Positions 30,235 through 40,599 of a DNA stretch of 46,310 nucleotides are shown in pieces. The stretch's first letter is position 1. Each line of letters begins with the position of its first letter. The notes beneath the pieces were generated by a model. That model searched no databases. It was not told where the DNA came from and worked only from the letters and a program-made list of their open reading frames with translations. The translations under genes were made by a program, and so were the position numbers. This DNA is from Cladochytrium replicatum (taxonomy: Eukaryota; Chytridiomycota; Chytridiomycetes; Cladochytriales; Cladochytriaceae), in the NCBI GenBank assembly GCA_025526935.1, contig JAHLKD010000157.1, positions 1 through 46,310 on the forward strand, given 5' to 3'.

Positions 30235-31644
30235 ATGCCGCCTCCCAGCGCTCCGCCTGCGCAGCTGCCTGACGCGCCGCATTCCGCGCCGCCCGCCGCA
30301 CCCCCCTCCAAAATTTTCATCGCTTCTGGCTGTGCTCGCTCCCGTGCTCCCTCTGTGTCCCACCCTCGCGCCCCTCAGGAAAATATTCCTGACTCTCAGC
30401 CCAGCAACTTTGATGGAGAAAATTTTCTGTGGGCAGATGAAGTGAATTCTCCTCTCGAATCACGTGACCGCCGATCACATGACCAAGCATCATCCACTTC
30501 AGAACTGGCTCGAATTAGAGGACGGTCCCCCGCAAGTGTCGTTGATGTTCACATGAATGATACAGTCGAAATGTCACTTACCATTGCTGATGCTGATCCC
30601 AAAGGGAAACGTCGAGCCTCAAAATCACCCCCGACTTGCCGACCTCCTTCTCGTGCCAGGGTCGAGAAGAATGCATCTGCAGCTGATCATGCTACCTCTC
30701 CCTTGCCTACTCCTCGTGACCGATTCTTGGATGCTCTGCATATGCTGGGCCCTGCTCAAACTTCTGGATCTCATCCATTAGTGATGTCTGCTTTCACTCG
30801 TGCAATACAATTTCTCCCAGTATTGGAACCAGAAACTGAGGCTGCCTTCTTTGCTGCATTGACTATTGCTGTAGTTCCGTTGGTTGAAACTATCAGCTGC
30901 CTTCCTGCTGCTGTCTCTGCCGTGCCTTCCTATGCTCAAGTTGCGAGTGCTAGCCGAACGCCACCTGCCCCTGCTACTCACAATCCTGGGCCTTTCTGCA
31001 CTGCAAAATTTGCCTCTCGTGCATCAAATGCTATTGTTCGTATTGAAGCTGCCGAAGCTGATGCTCAATCCGCCCTTTATCGCTCAGTGGTTGCTGGAGT
31101 GGACCCCCTATCTCGCAGATCACTACGGCCACCCAGATTGGTGATTGATTACCCGGCTGAGTCACCAATTCTGATCAATCCTCCTCAGCCTGTTCGTGAT
31201 CGTGCTGCTGGTTTTGCTACTGTGAGGTTTAAGGAAATTAGTCGTCAGCCACTTAATCAGCTCCGCACTCTGATTAATCGAATTTCTGGAAACCCTCAAT
31301 TTTCGCGTGACATTCGCCATATTAGTTTTATTGGGCGTAACACTGCTGAGTTTATTTGTACTTCTGACTATGCTGACAAGCTCCGCAAGGATATTTTTCC
31401 AGGTGATGAGGTGCTGGTTGATCTTTTTGCCCCTGGGCAGCTTCGTTCTGGGTCTGTTCAATCACTTGAGCAACGTCAAGTTGCTGTAGCAAAGGCTGTT
31501 CACAAAAGATTTGCTCACCTCTTGCAAATTACTCATGATCCTGCAGTTTTTCATTATCTTTGTTCTAATCTTCCTGGTGCAGACTTTGAAGCTACTGTTT
31601 CTTTAGCCCGTTCTTCGCGTTCTGAACCTACATCTCGCAATTAA
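30235..31644 (+). CDS. LINE B ORF1 protein
   Basis: An intact 469-codon frame begins at the ATG after CAAAAATCA. Residues ~1-45 are Pro/Ala-rich. Residues ~45-330 are Ser/Pro/Arg-rich with several disordered stretches. The conserved C-terminal domain (~320-460) contains ATVRFKEISRQPLNQLRTL, IRHISFIGRNTAEFIC and VAKAVHKRFAHLL, shared with family A ORF1 and the ORF1-only element. By analogy with other LINEs it binds element RNA. It ends in TAA, whose last base is the A of the ORF2 ATG. Confidence 0.85.
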   Translation: MPPPSAPPAQLPDAPHSAPPAAPPSKIFIASGCARSRAPSVSHPRAPQENIPDSQPSNFDGENFLWADEVNSPLESRDRRSHDQASSTSELARIRGRSPASVVDVHMNDTVEMSLTIADADPKGKRRASKSPPTCRPPSRARVEKNASAADHATSPLPTPRDRFLDALHMLGPAQTSGSHPLVMSAFTRAIQFLPVLEPETEAAFFAALTIAVVPLVETISCLPAAVSAVPSYAQVASASRTPPAPATHNPGPFCTAKFASRASNAIVRIEAAEADAQSALYRSVVAGVDPLSRRSLRPPRLVIDYPAESPILINPPQPVRDRAAGFATVRFKEISRQPLNQLRTLINRISGNPQFSRDIRHISFIGRNTAEFICTSDYADKLRKDIFPGDEVLVDLFAPGQLRSGSVQSLEQRQVAVAKAVHKRFAHLLQITHDPAVFHYLCSNLPGADFEATVSLARSSRSEPTSRN

Positions 31645-34600
31645 TGTGGACTTTTCGTTCTGGAACCTTCAACTGTAGAGGTTTGCCTCTGGATTTTTCA
31701 GATTTACTTGCTTGGCTTGTTACTCATCAGCTTGATTTTTTAGTTTTAACAGAAACTCACCAGTTAACTTTAGACAGTATTTCTTCAGAGTATTTGTTGT
31801 TTGATTCTCGTCCTCCACCAGATGCTCCTTTGGCACCTGGTGTTGCTCTTCTTATTAACCCACATCGTTGCAGTACTTATCAATTTAGGTTGATTGCATC
31901 AGTTCCTTCTGGGTTTGGTTTGTGGTTTAGGTTTCGTCAGGTCGTGATTGGTGGATTTTATTTTCCCCCACGTTGGACTGCGGAAGACTGTTTGGGTGCA
32001 TTATCTGATTTTCCTCAATTTGTTTCGAATTCGGATACACCAGTAGTTTTGATGGGTGACTTCAATTTTAGAACTCAGAGCACTGGTGATCATGTTACTA
32101 ATGCCCATGCCAGAGCACTTCTTCCTTTTTTTACAGCCCACTCACTTTCGTTGGTTGTCCCAGCTTCTTCTTCAGCTCGTCGCCCAACTTTTCGTTCCCA
32201 CTTAGGGACTTCAATTATTGATTTGTTTTTTGCTTCTACTTATGTTACAGCTTCCTCTTATTTAGTGCATGATCAACCCCAGTCTATGGCTCCCCATCCT
32301 TCAGACTATTTTGCAGTGACCTGTTCATTTTCTTTAGCTGGCCCAGATCCTCAGGCCACTGTGCCTCCTCCTCTACCTTCTTGGAATGTCCGATTGTTAA
32401 AGGATGAAGTTATTCGTAAGTCGCACAGAGAAACTGCTAAGATTCTGCTTCCTCCAACATCAGAGGCGCTAACAGCAGCATTGGAACCACTTCAGGTCCC
32501 TGTGGGGACTTCACTTTCTCGTGCAGTGGCCCAGGGAGCAATTGATTCCGCATTTCAAATTATAGTTGATTTTGTTGAGGCAGCAGCAGTTCTGACATTG
32601 GGACCACCAACACCTCGTCGTAGAGCACCAGCGACCACTCCTTTGCCCCCTGAGATTGCTTTGTTGCGTAGTAAGGCTCGTTCAGCATTCCGTGACTATT
32701 ATTCCCTCTTTCACCACAATTCTTCTGACCCTCTTCTTCCTTTTCTAAGAACTCGCCAACGTGATAGTCACAAAGCATTCAAATCAGCTCTGAGATCACA
32801 CAGGCGTAAGACAAAAGCAAAGTTTTTTGATGACCCTAGTTCTTCATCAGTGCCTTCTCTTCTGAAACATGTGTCTCATGCTCAGCGCTATGCTACCTTT
32901 CGTACTTCAGCTAATGGTTTAGATTTTGATACTCAGTCTTTAGCCACATATTCTGATCATTTTGCTAGTGTCTACAATGCTCAGGCTGCTGACCCAGTTT
33001 CACCTTCAATTGTTCTGTATGATTTTCAGCTGCTATTGGATGTTGAAGCTTTTGTTCTAGCTATTAGGGACTGCCCTTTGCAGTCTGCCCCGGGTCATAA
33101 TCGTCTGCCTGCAGAACTTTATCGCCCAATTTCAGCTATTCTTGCTCCATTGTTCTTGCAAGTTTCTCAGTCCATTTTTCGCAGTAGTCTTACACCCACT
33201 TCATGAATCTTGGGCTTTTGCACCCAGTTTGGAAGCACGTGGTACACTTGGTGACATTACTAATTATCGCTCAACCACTCTTTCGTGTGCTGCCCAAAAA
33301 GTTTTCGAGCGAGCTTTGTTGCCACATCTTTATTCTGCTATCACGTCTCAACGCCTACTTGATGATGCCCAAGCTGGATTTCAGTCACACCGCTCGGGAA
33401 TGGAATGTTGTTTTGGTCTTCAGGCATGTATCTCCCGTGCGTCTAATGCCAAGGTTCCTTGGGTTGCTGGTTTTTCAGATATTCAAGCAGCTTATGACAC
33501 CACAAATCGTGCAATTCTTTGGGCTGAGCTTCTTTCTTGGGGAGTACCGTTGCCATTTGTTTTTGTTTTGAAGTCTGTTCGATTTTTGTTCTTCCAGAGT
33601 GGTTGTTGCAAATTGTTTTTCAGATGCTTTTGATTTGTTTAGAGGTTTGTTTCAAGGTTCTGTTCTCAGTCCACTTCTCTATATCACTTTTTTTGATCCT
33701 CTATCCGACCATTTGCCCCACCTATAACACTCTTTCATCCTGCCAAACCACGATATAATTCTTTTTTATTTGCAGATGATTTGGCCTTGTTTGCACTTAC
33801 TTTGGATGCTATGCAGGTTCTTCTCTCTGTTTGTGACCAGTTTGCCCAAGCTCGTGGTTTTTCTTTTGCTCCTTTGAAGTCTGTGATTCTCACAAGAATT
33901 CCTATTCCTGCTCATTCGCCTTTGCTTCTTCATGGTCAAACTCTGCCTGTCAAGCCTTTATTTCGTTATCTGGGTTGCTTTTTTGGAGATACTGGATTTA
34001 ATGTTTCACTGACTATTTCCCATCGACTTGCCAAAGCGTGCGCAGCTTCTTTTGCTTTGCTTTCTTTTTCAAGGATGTTTGGTTCTCATTCTCTGGTTGT
34101 GGTTTGTCATTTGTTTTTGTCTTTTATTCGACCTACGCTTGAATTTGGTTTATATTTTATTCTTCCATCTGTTGCTGTTTGCAAACCAGTTCAGACTTTT
34201 ATTCACCAATGTTTGTGTCGATTTTTTCTCCTTTCATTTTCCACTTCAATTGCTGGGGTTTTAATGTTTTTTAAGTTTCCTGACCTTCAGTTTCGGCTTC
34301 AATATCTACAGTTTCAGATGTTTCAACGTTGGCTGGATGATGACACCCCTGATATGGTTCACTCTATGTTGTCATTCTTTCTTCACCAGGGAAAGCACTT
34401 TCGTTGTTCTCCTGTCCCTTTCAACAATCACTTCCTCTTCCCGGCTGCAAATGTTGTAGTTCCCAAATCTTCTGATGTTATCGCAAATCACTTTCACCAA
34501 GTAGCCTCATCTGCCTATGGTTCTATAGATGCTAGCTTTGCTCCCCTTGCATCTGCACACCCTCATGCGCTAGCAATTGCTCCTCCATGCTTCCCTATTT

Positions 34601-34930
34601 CGTTAATCTTGAGGCTTCTGCAGGAGTTTGTTTTATCACCCCCGCAAGCAGTGTTGTCGCTGCCGTACTGCAACTCTCTCTAGATCTCATGTTTCAGAAT
34701 GTTTGCGTCTTGACCTATTGTTGCCTCCTGTTCCTGTTCCTGTTTTACAACTTCCGCTTGACGTTGCAATTGATAGCCTTTGTCCACTTCGCATTGTCAA
34801 CCCAGCGAATCTTGCACCGTGGTATCTAGTTTTTCGTTGTCTCCATAAGATTTGGCTTTACTGTATGGGTCTGCCATTAGAAGTTTCTCCTCCAGACTCC
34901 CTCTTTGGCCCTGCATTTGTGGATCTTTAA
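31644..34930 (+). pseudogene. LINE B ORF2, endonuclease-reverse transcriptase, broken
   Basis: The endonuclease and start of the reverse transcriptase are open (31644-33206, 520 codons): TFNCRGL, VLTETH, LMGDFNFR. In the last catalytic motif the expected SDH reads SDYF, so the catalytic His is replaced by Tyr. The frame then breaks near 33195, 33620, 33720 and 34650. Reverse transcriptase motifs remain readable across frames: DAQAGFQ and DIQAAYDTT near 33370-33500, and FLFADDLALF at 33760-33790. The C-terminal CX2CX8HX3C motif lies near 34645-34695 and the end GPAFVDL at 34930. It is about as long as the intact family A ORF2 (1126 codons). Confidence 0.9.
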
Positions 34931-35165
34931 CGGTTTCTTTTTTCATTATTTATTACTCACCTGTTTTTTTGGCACCTTAGCAGTATCTGACGGGTAGCCA
35001 CTGGTTTGAGTTTACATTCTCTGTTTTGCTTTTGTTGCTTTTCCTTATGCTGCGCGCACTTCCCTATGTACTGGTCCATGACCATCTTGTAAGGCACTTT
35101 GGGTGTTGTTTTTTGTTATGCATTGTATGTGCAAAATAAATAATAATATTGTTAAAAAAAAAATT

Positions 35166-35298
35166 AGTCTCTCTTTTGTTTTTTATCCTTATGCTGCGCG
35201 CGCTTCCCTATGTGCTGGTCCATGACCATCTTGTAAGGCACTTTGGGTGTTGTTTATTGTTATGCATTGTATGTGCAAATAAATAAATAATATTGTTC
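35166..35298 (+). mobile_element. LINE family B 3' UTR fragment
   Basis: From about 35185 it repeats the last ~115 bp of the B 3' UTR (CTTATGCTGCGCGCGC to AATAAATAATATTGTT). It begins right after the A run of the full-length B copy. Its tail matches that of the ORF1-only element better than that of the full-length B copy. Confidence 0.85.
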
Positions 35299-35374
35299 CA
35301 AAATATAAAAAAGATTATTTTTGTTCTGCATTTTATCATCAAAAGATGTGTGCTAAAAAATGGAAGAAACAAAA

Positions 35375-35455
35375 GTTTTATACTTGTATTTTAATTCTGC
35401 ACCAGCGGGTGATATGTATTGGTTGGAAATGAATACATATTATGAAGATTTTCAA
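35375..35455 (+). mobile_element. LINE family A 3' tail, degraded
   Basis: ACTTGTATTTTAATTCTGCACC is followed by AGCGGGTGATATGTATTGG and GAATACATATTATGAAG, the A 3' end with substitutions and a small deletion. It is the most distal and most diverged member of the tRNA-Asp stack. Confidence 0.75.
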
Positions 35456-36028
35456 AGAATCAATATGCTGAAATAATTATAATAATTATATTTAGAAATA
35501 TGTTCAAGAATATAACGTTTAAATCAGGTTTTACCAGAGACTACAGCAAAGACCGAGATTATGTTCATCACAATGGTTAAAAGTTGTGTTCGTAATTAGA
35601 CAGAAGCTCTGATCTTTCATTCAGTGATGGATGCAGCCGTCCACCACAAATGCTAAAAGTTCTGTCCATCTCTATGGTTGAAGTTCTGTTCCTCACTATG
35701 GTGTAAAACTGGACGGTGGTCTTAGAGTAGCTCACATTCAGCAAAATTTACTTGATCGATATAGTTTTGCAAACAAGACTCTGCTTTTCAAATTTCAGTC
35801 TGTTCGCAATTGGAAACCAAAAATAGCTCTCTTTATTAAATCTCAATAATTTCAACCAACAGATCTTAATGAGTAGGTCAATATCATTTTACGCTCACTG
35901 TATGAAGATCATTTTCCCGTCAGGTTCTCAGCCCCGTCCCACACCGTACTTCCTCAGATTCGATACCAAACATTTCCACCAAATTGTCCTCATTACAGAA
36001 CCCTCATCTGCGACCTGCACAGACCATC
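35456..36028. other. Noncoding AT-rich region
   Basis: No gene is seen. A loosely repeated phrase built around GGTT(A/G)AAGTT(G/C)TGTTC occurs near 35575, 35655 and 35680, too diverged to define a repeat family. Confidence 0.4.
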
Positions 36029-37534
36029 TTAATCCACTAATGCCCTGAACATGCGATAGATAGTGGCAGACGTACTTAGCGAATTATTGTGCCGTATCCA
36101 GTTTCCGAGCAAAATGTGCACCCTAAGAAGAGTAAGGCTGCTCCGAGCACTGCTACTTGAAGTTGATATTCGGCTTGAGCGGTCGTCTGATTCAACAAAT
36201 ATGGGCCGTAAGAACTCATTTCGGGAGAGGACTTCGTAGTTAACGTTGACCAACTTGATTGATGGTGGAAGAGACGGCAATTTAAGGTCATAAATAACCT
36301 CATTGATCTTATGCATCTGGAAGGAGATACCCTGGATGACCTCTTTCACCAAAAGGATAGCCGTACAATGGTGCTGCTGCAGGCTAAGCAATGCAAGGGA
36401 ACTCGTTGGAGAACTGGTTCAATGTACCTTTGGAATTCTACCAATCCCCTTGATAGCCGACGATATGCTTATTGGGCCGCCTGTTGATGTTGGCGCTGCA
36501 GGTGCTGCAGCTTCTGAATGACCAGCCTGTCGTTTCAGAGCAGCAAGCTCTCCCTCCAGGCGGTCACACGTGATTTCCATTGTGAAATCTCCTGGGAAGC
36601 TGCCTGCTTCTCCCTTTCCATTGCAGCGGTGATCTCCCTGAATCTTGCTAGCTCTTTGTGCTCGCCGTGCTGAATCAATGCACCCGCCCTGCCCAATTCA
36701 TCAATGAGAGCCTTCTCTCGCACTTCTGCTGCCATGCGGGTCCTTCTCTCATTCATTGCAGTCTCTTCAAGATCTTTTGTCATGTTCAACAGTCGTTCTG
36801 ACTGTTTGAGGACATGTTTTGTCCTTTCACGGTCCTCATCTGCTCGTTTGATGGTCACTTGGAACTCTTCAACCTTTGCAGTGACAGGCATTCCTCTGTA
36901 AATGCCGTACTTGTGTCCCTGCCGCCTGTAAAAGTCCAGAAATGTTGTTTCCTTCTGAAAGGAAGAGCTTTTCAAGCACTCCATACGATAGGCGTTTGCT
37001 GCTTTTATGAACTCCGTTCGTCTACTGCATTCATTGTGAATTTCATTCAGGGCTTGACGAACTAGCTTGCTGTCAGAGTTAAGTCAGTCGATCAACCCTT
37101 GAAGAACAAATCTTGGGCCGCATTCATCACGATTTGTTTGGCAGTTGCTGATGAAGTCCTCCGAGTCGTAGCTGTGGCGCTTGCTTTGATTTTTGATACG
37201 AAAGTCGTATGTCTGAAGCAGGACAGAGTCTGTCGATGAGCAAATAGTCAGCATCCCCTTTAGTACCACGTCGTGCCGGTTTCTTTGAAGGAGCTGTCGA
37301 TTTGACATCAAGGCCTACTGCTGCTTCTTCCACTTCAGAACCCGATCCCAGAGATGTTTCAGGTGCAGTCACCAGTTCTGCACTTGATTCTCTTTCAGAT
37401 GATGGTTTGGATTGTTTCAACGCTCGCTTCTTGTAGTTCAAGGTATGGTGTTTGTACTGTTTGTCGTGGGAAGATACAGGGGTGTTCTTAGCCGGAATGT
37501 TACAGGAATGTATGTGATAATATTTCCCTGACAC
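36029..37534 (-). CDS. Unrecognised coiled-coil protein with hydrophobic C-terminus, several exons
   Basis: The minus strand holds a multi-part gene I cannot name. From 37534 a Ser/Lys-rich segment precedes a likely intron near 37200-37270. The segment YDFRIKNQSKRHSYDSEDF follows, then an intron ending CTGACAG near 37075. Then comes a strongly alpha-helical part (36535-37070) that includes ERTKHVLKQSERLL and REKALIDELGRAGAL, typical coiled-coil heptads. After a one-base frame change near 36560 the helix continues (RLEGELAALKRQ). An exon at about 36380 onwards carries VKEVIQGISFQMHKINEVI. A hydrophobic stretch near 36110-36165 (LQVAVLGAALLFLGCTF) could be a membrane segment. Exact exons are uncertain; frame changes may mean decay or sequence errors. 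Confidence 0.5.
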
Positions 37535-37652
37535 TATAGTCCTCTACCCGATCTGAAAATAATAATAAGCTAGGGAAGAAACTGGCTAGTAACATTGATA
37601 GAGAGGATTCTGTCCACCCGGACACTTTCTCAACTCATTGACGGTACTTGAG

Positions 37653-37818
37653 TCAGGTTTTACTCGGGTCTGATTTTTGACCCGAGAAGGGTTTTCCTAC
37701 TGGACCCGATACCTGACCCGGATCTGACCAGAATATTTTCCATGAAAATCCGGCACTCGGGTCGGGTATATTTGGCGAATGGACTTGGACCCGACCCGAA
37801 AGACCCTAAAACCCGCCG
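37653..37818. repeat. GGGTC-rich MITE, copy 1
   Basis: A 166-bp segment is rich in GGGTC and GACCC words. Its left end (CAGGTTTTACTCGGGTCT) is an imperfect inverted match of its right end (AGACCCTAAAACCCGCCG). A perfect internal hairpin, CTCGGGTC...GACCCGAG, lies at 37663-37686. It resembles the cleaner copy at 40425-40581 in composition, size and right end (CCCGCCG). It is probably an old copy of the same family. Confidence 0.6.
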
Positions 37819-37844
37819 ATCCTTACTGTCTGCAACACCAGGGT

Positions 37845-38515
37845 CAGAAGCAACCGATTTAATTCCAGCAAATGTCCCCCTACAAGAGCGTCGCATTGCC
37901 TTGTTCAAGTTGCTGGAAATGCACGTGGAGTACGCAATAGAGTACATGCAAGCTATTGAACGAGATATTGCTGCTTGGGACACTGTCGGTATCAGTGCCA
38001 GCTTACAGCAGTGTCGCCAAAACTGGATCTTTGGGGCGACCACGGAAGGAGGTGCCACTCGGACTGGTGTATGCCCATCAGAGCCAAGGGTACAGCATGA
38101 CGTAGATATCAGATTTGCTTGGTGTGAGTCGGAACACCATTCACAACCATTTACGCTACACAACCCCCTGACTCCAGCTTCGGCAGTATCAGACAGAGAG
38201 CTTGACAGAATGATTCGTTACGCACGATCAGCAGTGGGGTATTGCTCACACTTCGGTGCAAGCATGATTCAAAGTAAGTTCTTGACTTGAACATAGCTTT
38301 CGAAAATAATACTAACAAGCATTCAAGGTATTTGGCTGGAACATTCCGCATTCGTGTTCCTGTGAAAGGATCAAAGTCTCGAACCGCGGTGTAGACCCTG
38401 AGGCAACTGCAGCACATCAACACAGGGCAATTTTAAGCCGAGTGTACCGAGTGAAAGAAGTCATGTCACTTTGGCATGTTGATAGGAATCACAAGCTTAA
38501 GTGTTGGCGATTTGT
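37845..38515 (+). pseudogene. Integrase-core-domain transposase fragment
   Basis: The plus strand encodes a helical segment (VPLQERRIALFKLLEMHVEY), then RSAVGYCSHFGASMIQ. A 55-nt intron with branch site ACTAAC (38273-38327) follows, and after a frame change VDPEATAAHQHRAIL and LWHVDRNHKLKCWRFVIH. The last motif matches the start of the integrase core (first catalytic Asp in LWHxDxNHKL) in a protein family common in basidiomycete genomes. Coding similarity ends at about 38515, just before a small tandem repeat and an inverted LINE A fragment. The other catalytic residues are therefore missing. Confidence 0.65.
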
Positions 38516-38571
38516 AATTCACTGCTGTATTGTTGGATATTCAATTCACTGCTGTATTGATAGATATTCCA
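38513..38571 (+). repeat. Tandem repeat of about 29 bp, two copies
   Basis: AATTCACTGCTGTATTG followed by (T/A)(T/A)(G/A)GATATTC occurs at about 38516 and again at about 38545. It sits exactly at the junction between the transposase fragment and the LINE A fragment. Confidence 0.8.
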
Positions 38572-38574
38572 ACA

Positions 38575-40045
38575 CTCAAAGAATTTTCTATCGATGTTGG
38601 TTAAAGTGATGGGGCGGTACTGACTAATATTACCAATGGAACCATTATTCTTCCAAACAGGTAACAACAAGCCAGCATTCCAGGCAGAGGCTGACAAACC
38701 TGAACGGAAAATAGCATTTGAAAGTTGAACAAAAAGAATAGCAACGTCAGAAGCTAACGGCTTAAACAACTCAGCTTGGGCTAGGAGCAGAGTTGTTTGG
38801 GGAAGAACGAATAGCACAAACAAAGTCACTAAAACCAACTGACGAAGAATCATTCAGTGCATGTAGACGAACGTGTTCTGCAGTGGCGGAGGATTGTGCA
38901 AACTGAGTCTGGTAAACGGAAGGAAAGTGATTGCAATAATGAGATAAAGAGGCAGGATCAGACAATAAACCACTTGCAGCAGAATGCCGTTGATGACACC
39001 TGCACGCAGTGGAAAGAACTTTGCTAACCTCGGTTAAAGAACTAGGAGAAGAACTAAACATATTGTCACCAGAAGCCTCTCAAGCTCGCTGAGAAAGAGA
39101 CCAAGTACAAAAAGCTTTGAAGTGCTCACGCGATAGCCGGTCACACTCCAATTGACAATACTCAACTAAAACTGGGTCAGGATCATCACAGGAAGAAACA
39201 ACTAACCCTAATTGCTTATGAGCAAGTAAGTAGCTCCGTCGCAAGGCCACGAAATGCGGCGGCAACAATGGCAGGGCAGGGCGACGATGAACTAAACTGG
39301 GAGGTCCATGACACAAGCAGTGCACAAAGTAACAAAGGACAAAATAATATTTAATGCAGAATCAATACATCCCTGTGCAACATCCACAGACATTTGGGGA
39401 AGGGTGGGAGCTTCTAAAATTGGACTGAGCGCAGCATTGACATCAGCAAGGGTGGGATCAAAAAACAAATGTCCCACTTCCTCCATTGCTTGAAAGACAG
39501 CAGGTTGACGCAACAGATGAGCAGCCCAACACTTGTAGATGGGAGCAGCAGAGGGAGCGCCGGCATTGGGAGGAGCAAAAGAAGAAACAGTGGTAACCGG
39601 AAAATGGTCAGAAGCCCAAGGCATAAACTCGCCGTCGGCAAGACGACTATGAACAATGTAAGAAATAGGATCACATTGAAGCAGAGGATTGACAAACAAC
39701 AAATCGAAAATGGAGTCACCATTGCGAGTAGAAAATGTGGGGTTGTGACAGGAAAGGTGCTTAACTAGAGAGAAACTAGCAGCAGAAATAAATTGCTTAA
39801 ACAACCTACCCTACCATTTGAAGAATGATCACCAGTAGCTAAAAAACAGGAATTGAAATCGCCCAACAAAAGAGCAGGGCACGGAGACGACGGGACATGT
39901 TGAGGAAGCAAAGCAATAAACCTTCAAGGAAGGGGTCCTGAGCAATGCCACACGGAGGCAAATAATACCCTCCAACCAAAAGCCCACAAAATTTAAACCA
40001 TAGAGAGGTGCCACCAGAACTAGAAAGCACTTGGACAAGCATATC
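38575..40045 (-). mobile_element. LINE family A internal fragment
   Basis: The minus strand matches about 4030-5490 of the full-length A copy: late endonuclease (LLVGGYYLPPCG, SDHFPVT), linker, and the start of the reverse transcriptase (YRPITLTNIDRK). It lacks both element ends and carries frameshifts and deletions. No tRNA gene is adjacent, in contrast to the other LINE clusters. It follows the transposase fragment, so it may have arrived by rearrangement. Confidence 0.9.
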
Positions 40046-40424
40046 CTTCTGAGTGGCTAAGGTTCTGGACGGCATACATCAGGCATCTTTCGTCCATAAC
40101 GCTCCCTGAGGTGGATTGGAATCCTTGGAAGACAGGTTTAGCCAAGGATTTCATGCTTTCAAATGACGACATTGATCGGTTCATCAGGACTGGGTTGGCG
40201 AAGGACGTAACCAGTGGTGGATGGGACCTCTGACGATATGAACCAGATACAGAAGCTGATTTGGGCTGTTCCACCTATCAACTTGTGATTGTTCAGTGGA
40301 GTTTTGTTTCTTTTTACGATAGTGTTTCTAAATAACACACTGTCCACACAGACGCAAAGTGTTCATGTAAATATCCGTGGTCTAACTCAACGTTCAATCA
40401 ATCCTCTCCTGGGCAGCAAAAACC
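40046..40424 (+). other. Short unrecognised coding-like piece
   Basis: A plus-strand frame at about 40090-40232 reads VDWNPWKTGLAKDF, then DDIDRFIRTGLAKD, before a stop. It could be the far side of the interrupted transposase or an unrelated exon. I cannot assign it. The rest up to the MITE shows nothing. Confidence 0.25.
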
Positions 40425-40581
40425 CGGCGGGTCAGGGTCGGGTACGGGTTTCTACCACTTCGGGTCAGGGTATTCCATTTGTACCCGTCAGTGACCCGGC
40501 GGGTCCGCTGGAAAACACGACCCGACACAAAGGGTTTGATGTGGGTCGCCACTGAAACCCGGACCCGACCCGGACCCGCCG
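40425..40581. repeat. GGGTC-rich MITE, copy 2, with 28-bp terminal inverted repeats
   Basis: The left end CGGCGGGTCAGGGTCGGGTA and following bases (40425-40452) are the inverted match of 40554-40581, with 26 of 28 positions pairing. The element is 157 bp and encodes nothing. AACC occurs directly outside both ends (40421-40424 and 40582-40585) and may be a 4-bp target duplication. The GGGTC-rich ends recall terminal repeats of fungal DNA transposons; assignment to a superfamily is not possible here. Confidence 0.8.
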
Positions 40582-40599
40582 AACCTTAGCAGACAGTGT

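Larger units (their letters stand above)
30191..35165 (+). mobile_element. Full-length LINE, family B (ORF2 decayed)
   Basis: It starts immediately after the poly(A) of the ORF1-only element with a ~40-nt CT repeat, then CAAAAATCA and ORF1 (30235-31644). ORF2 (31644-34930) overlaps ORF1 as TAATG. The 3' UTR (34931-35150) and an A run follow. Only the first ~60 bp look very similar to family A at the DNA level; the rest is a separate family with the same architecture. Several ORF2 frameshifts make this copy inactive. Confidence 0.93.

Noticed and set aside
38575-40045. tRNA gene next to the inverted LINE A fragment
   Set aside because: I looked for T-arm and anticodon-arm patterns on both strands nearby and found none, so this fragment does not support the tRNA-targeting pattern.
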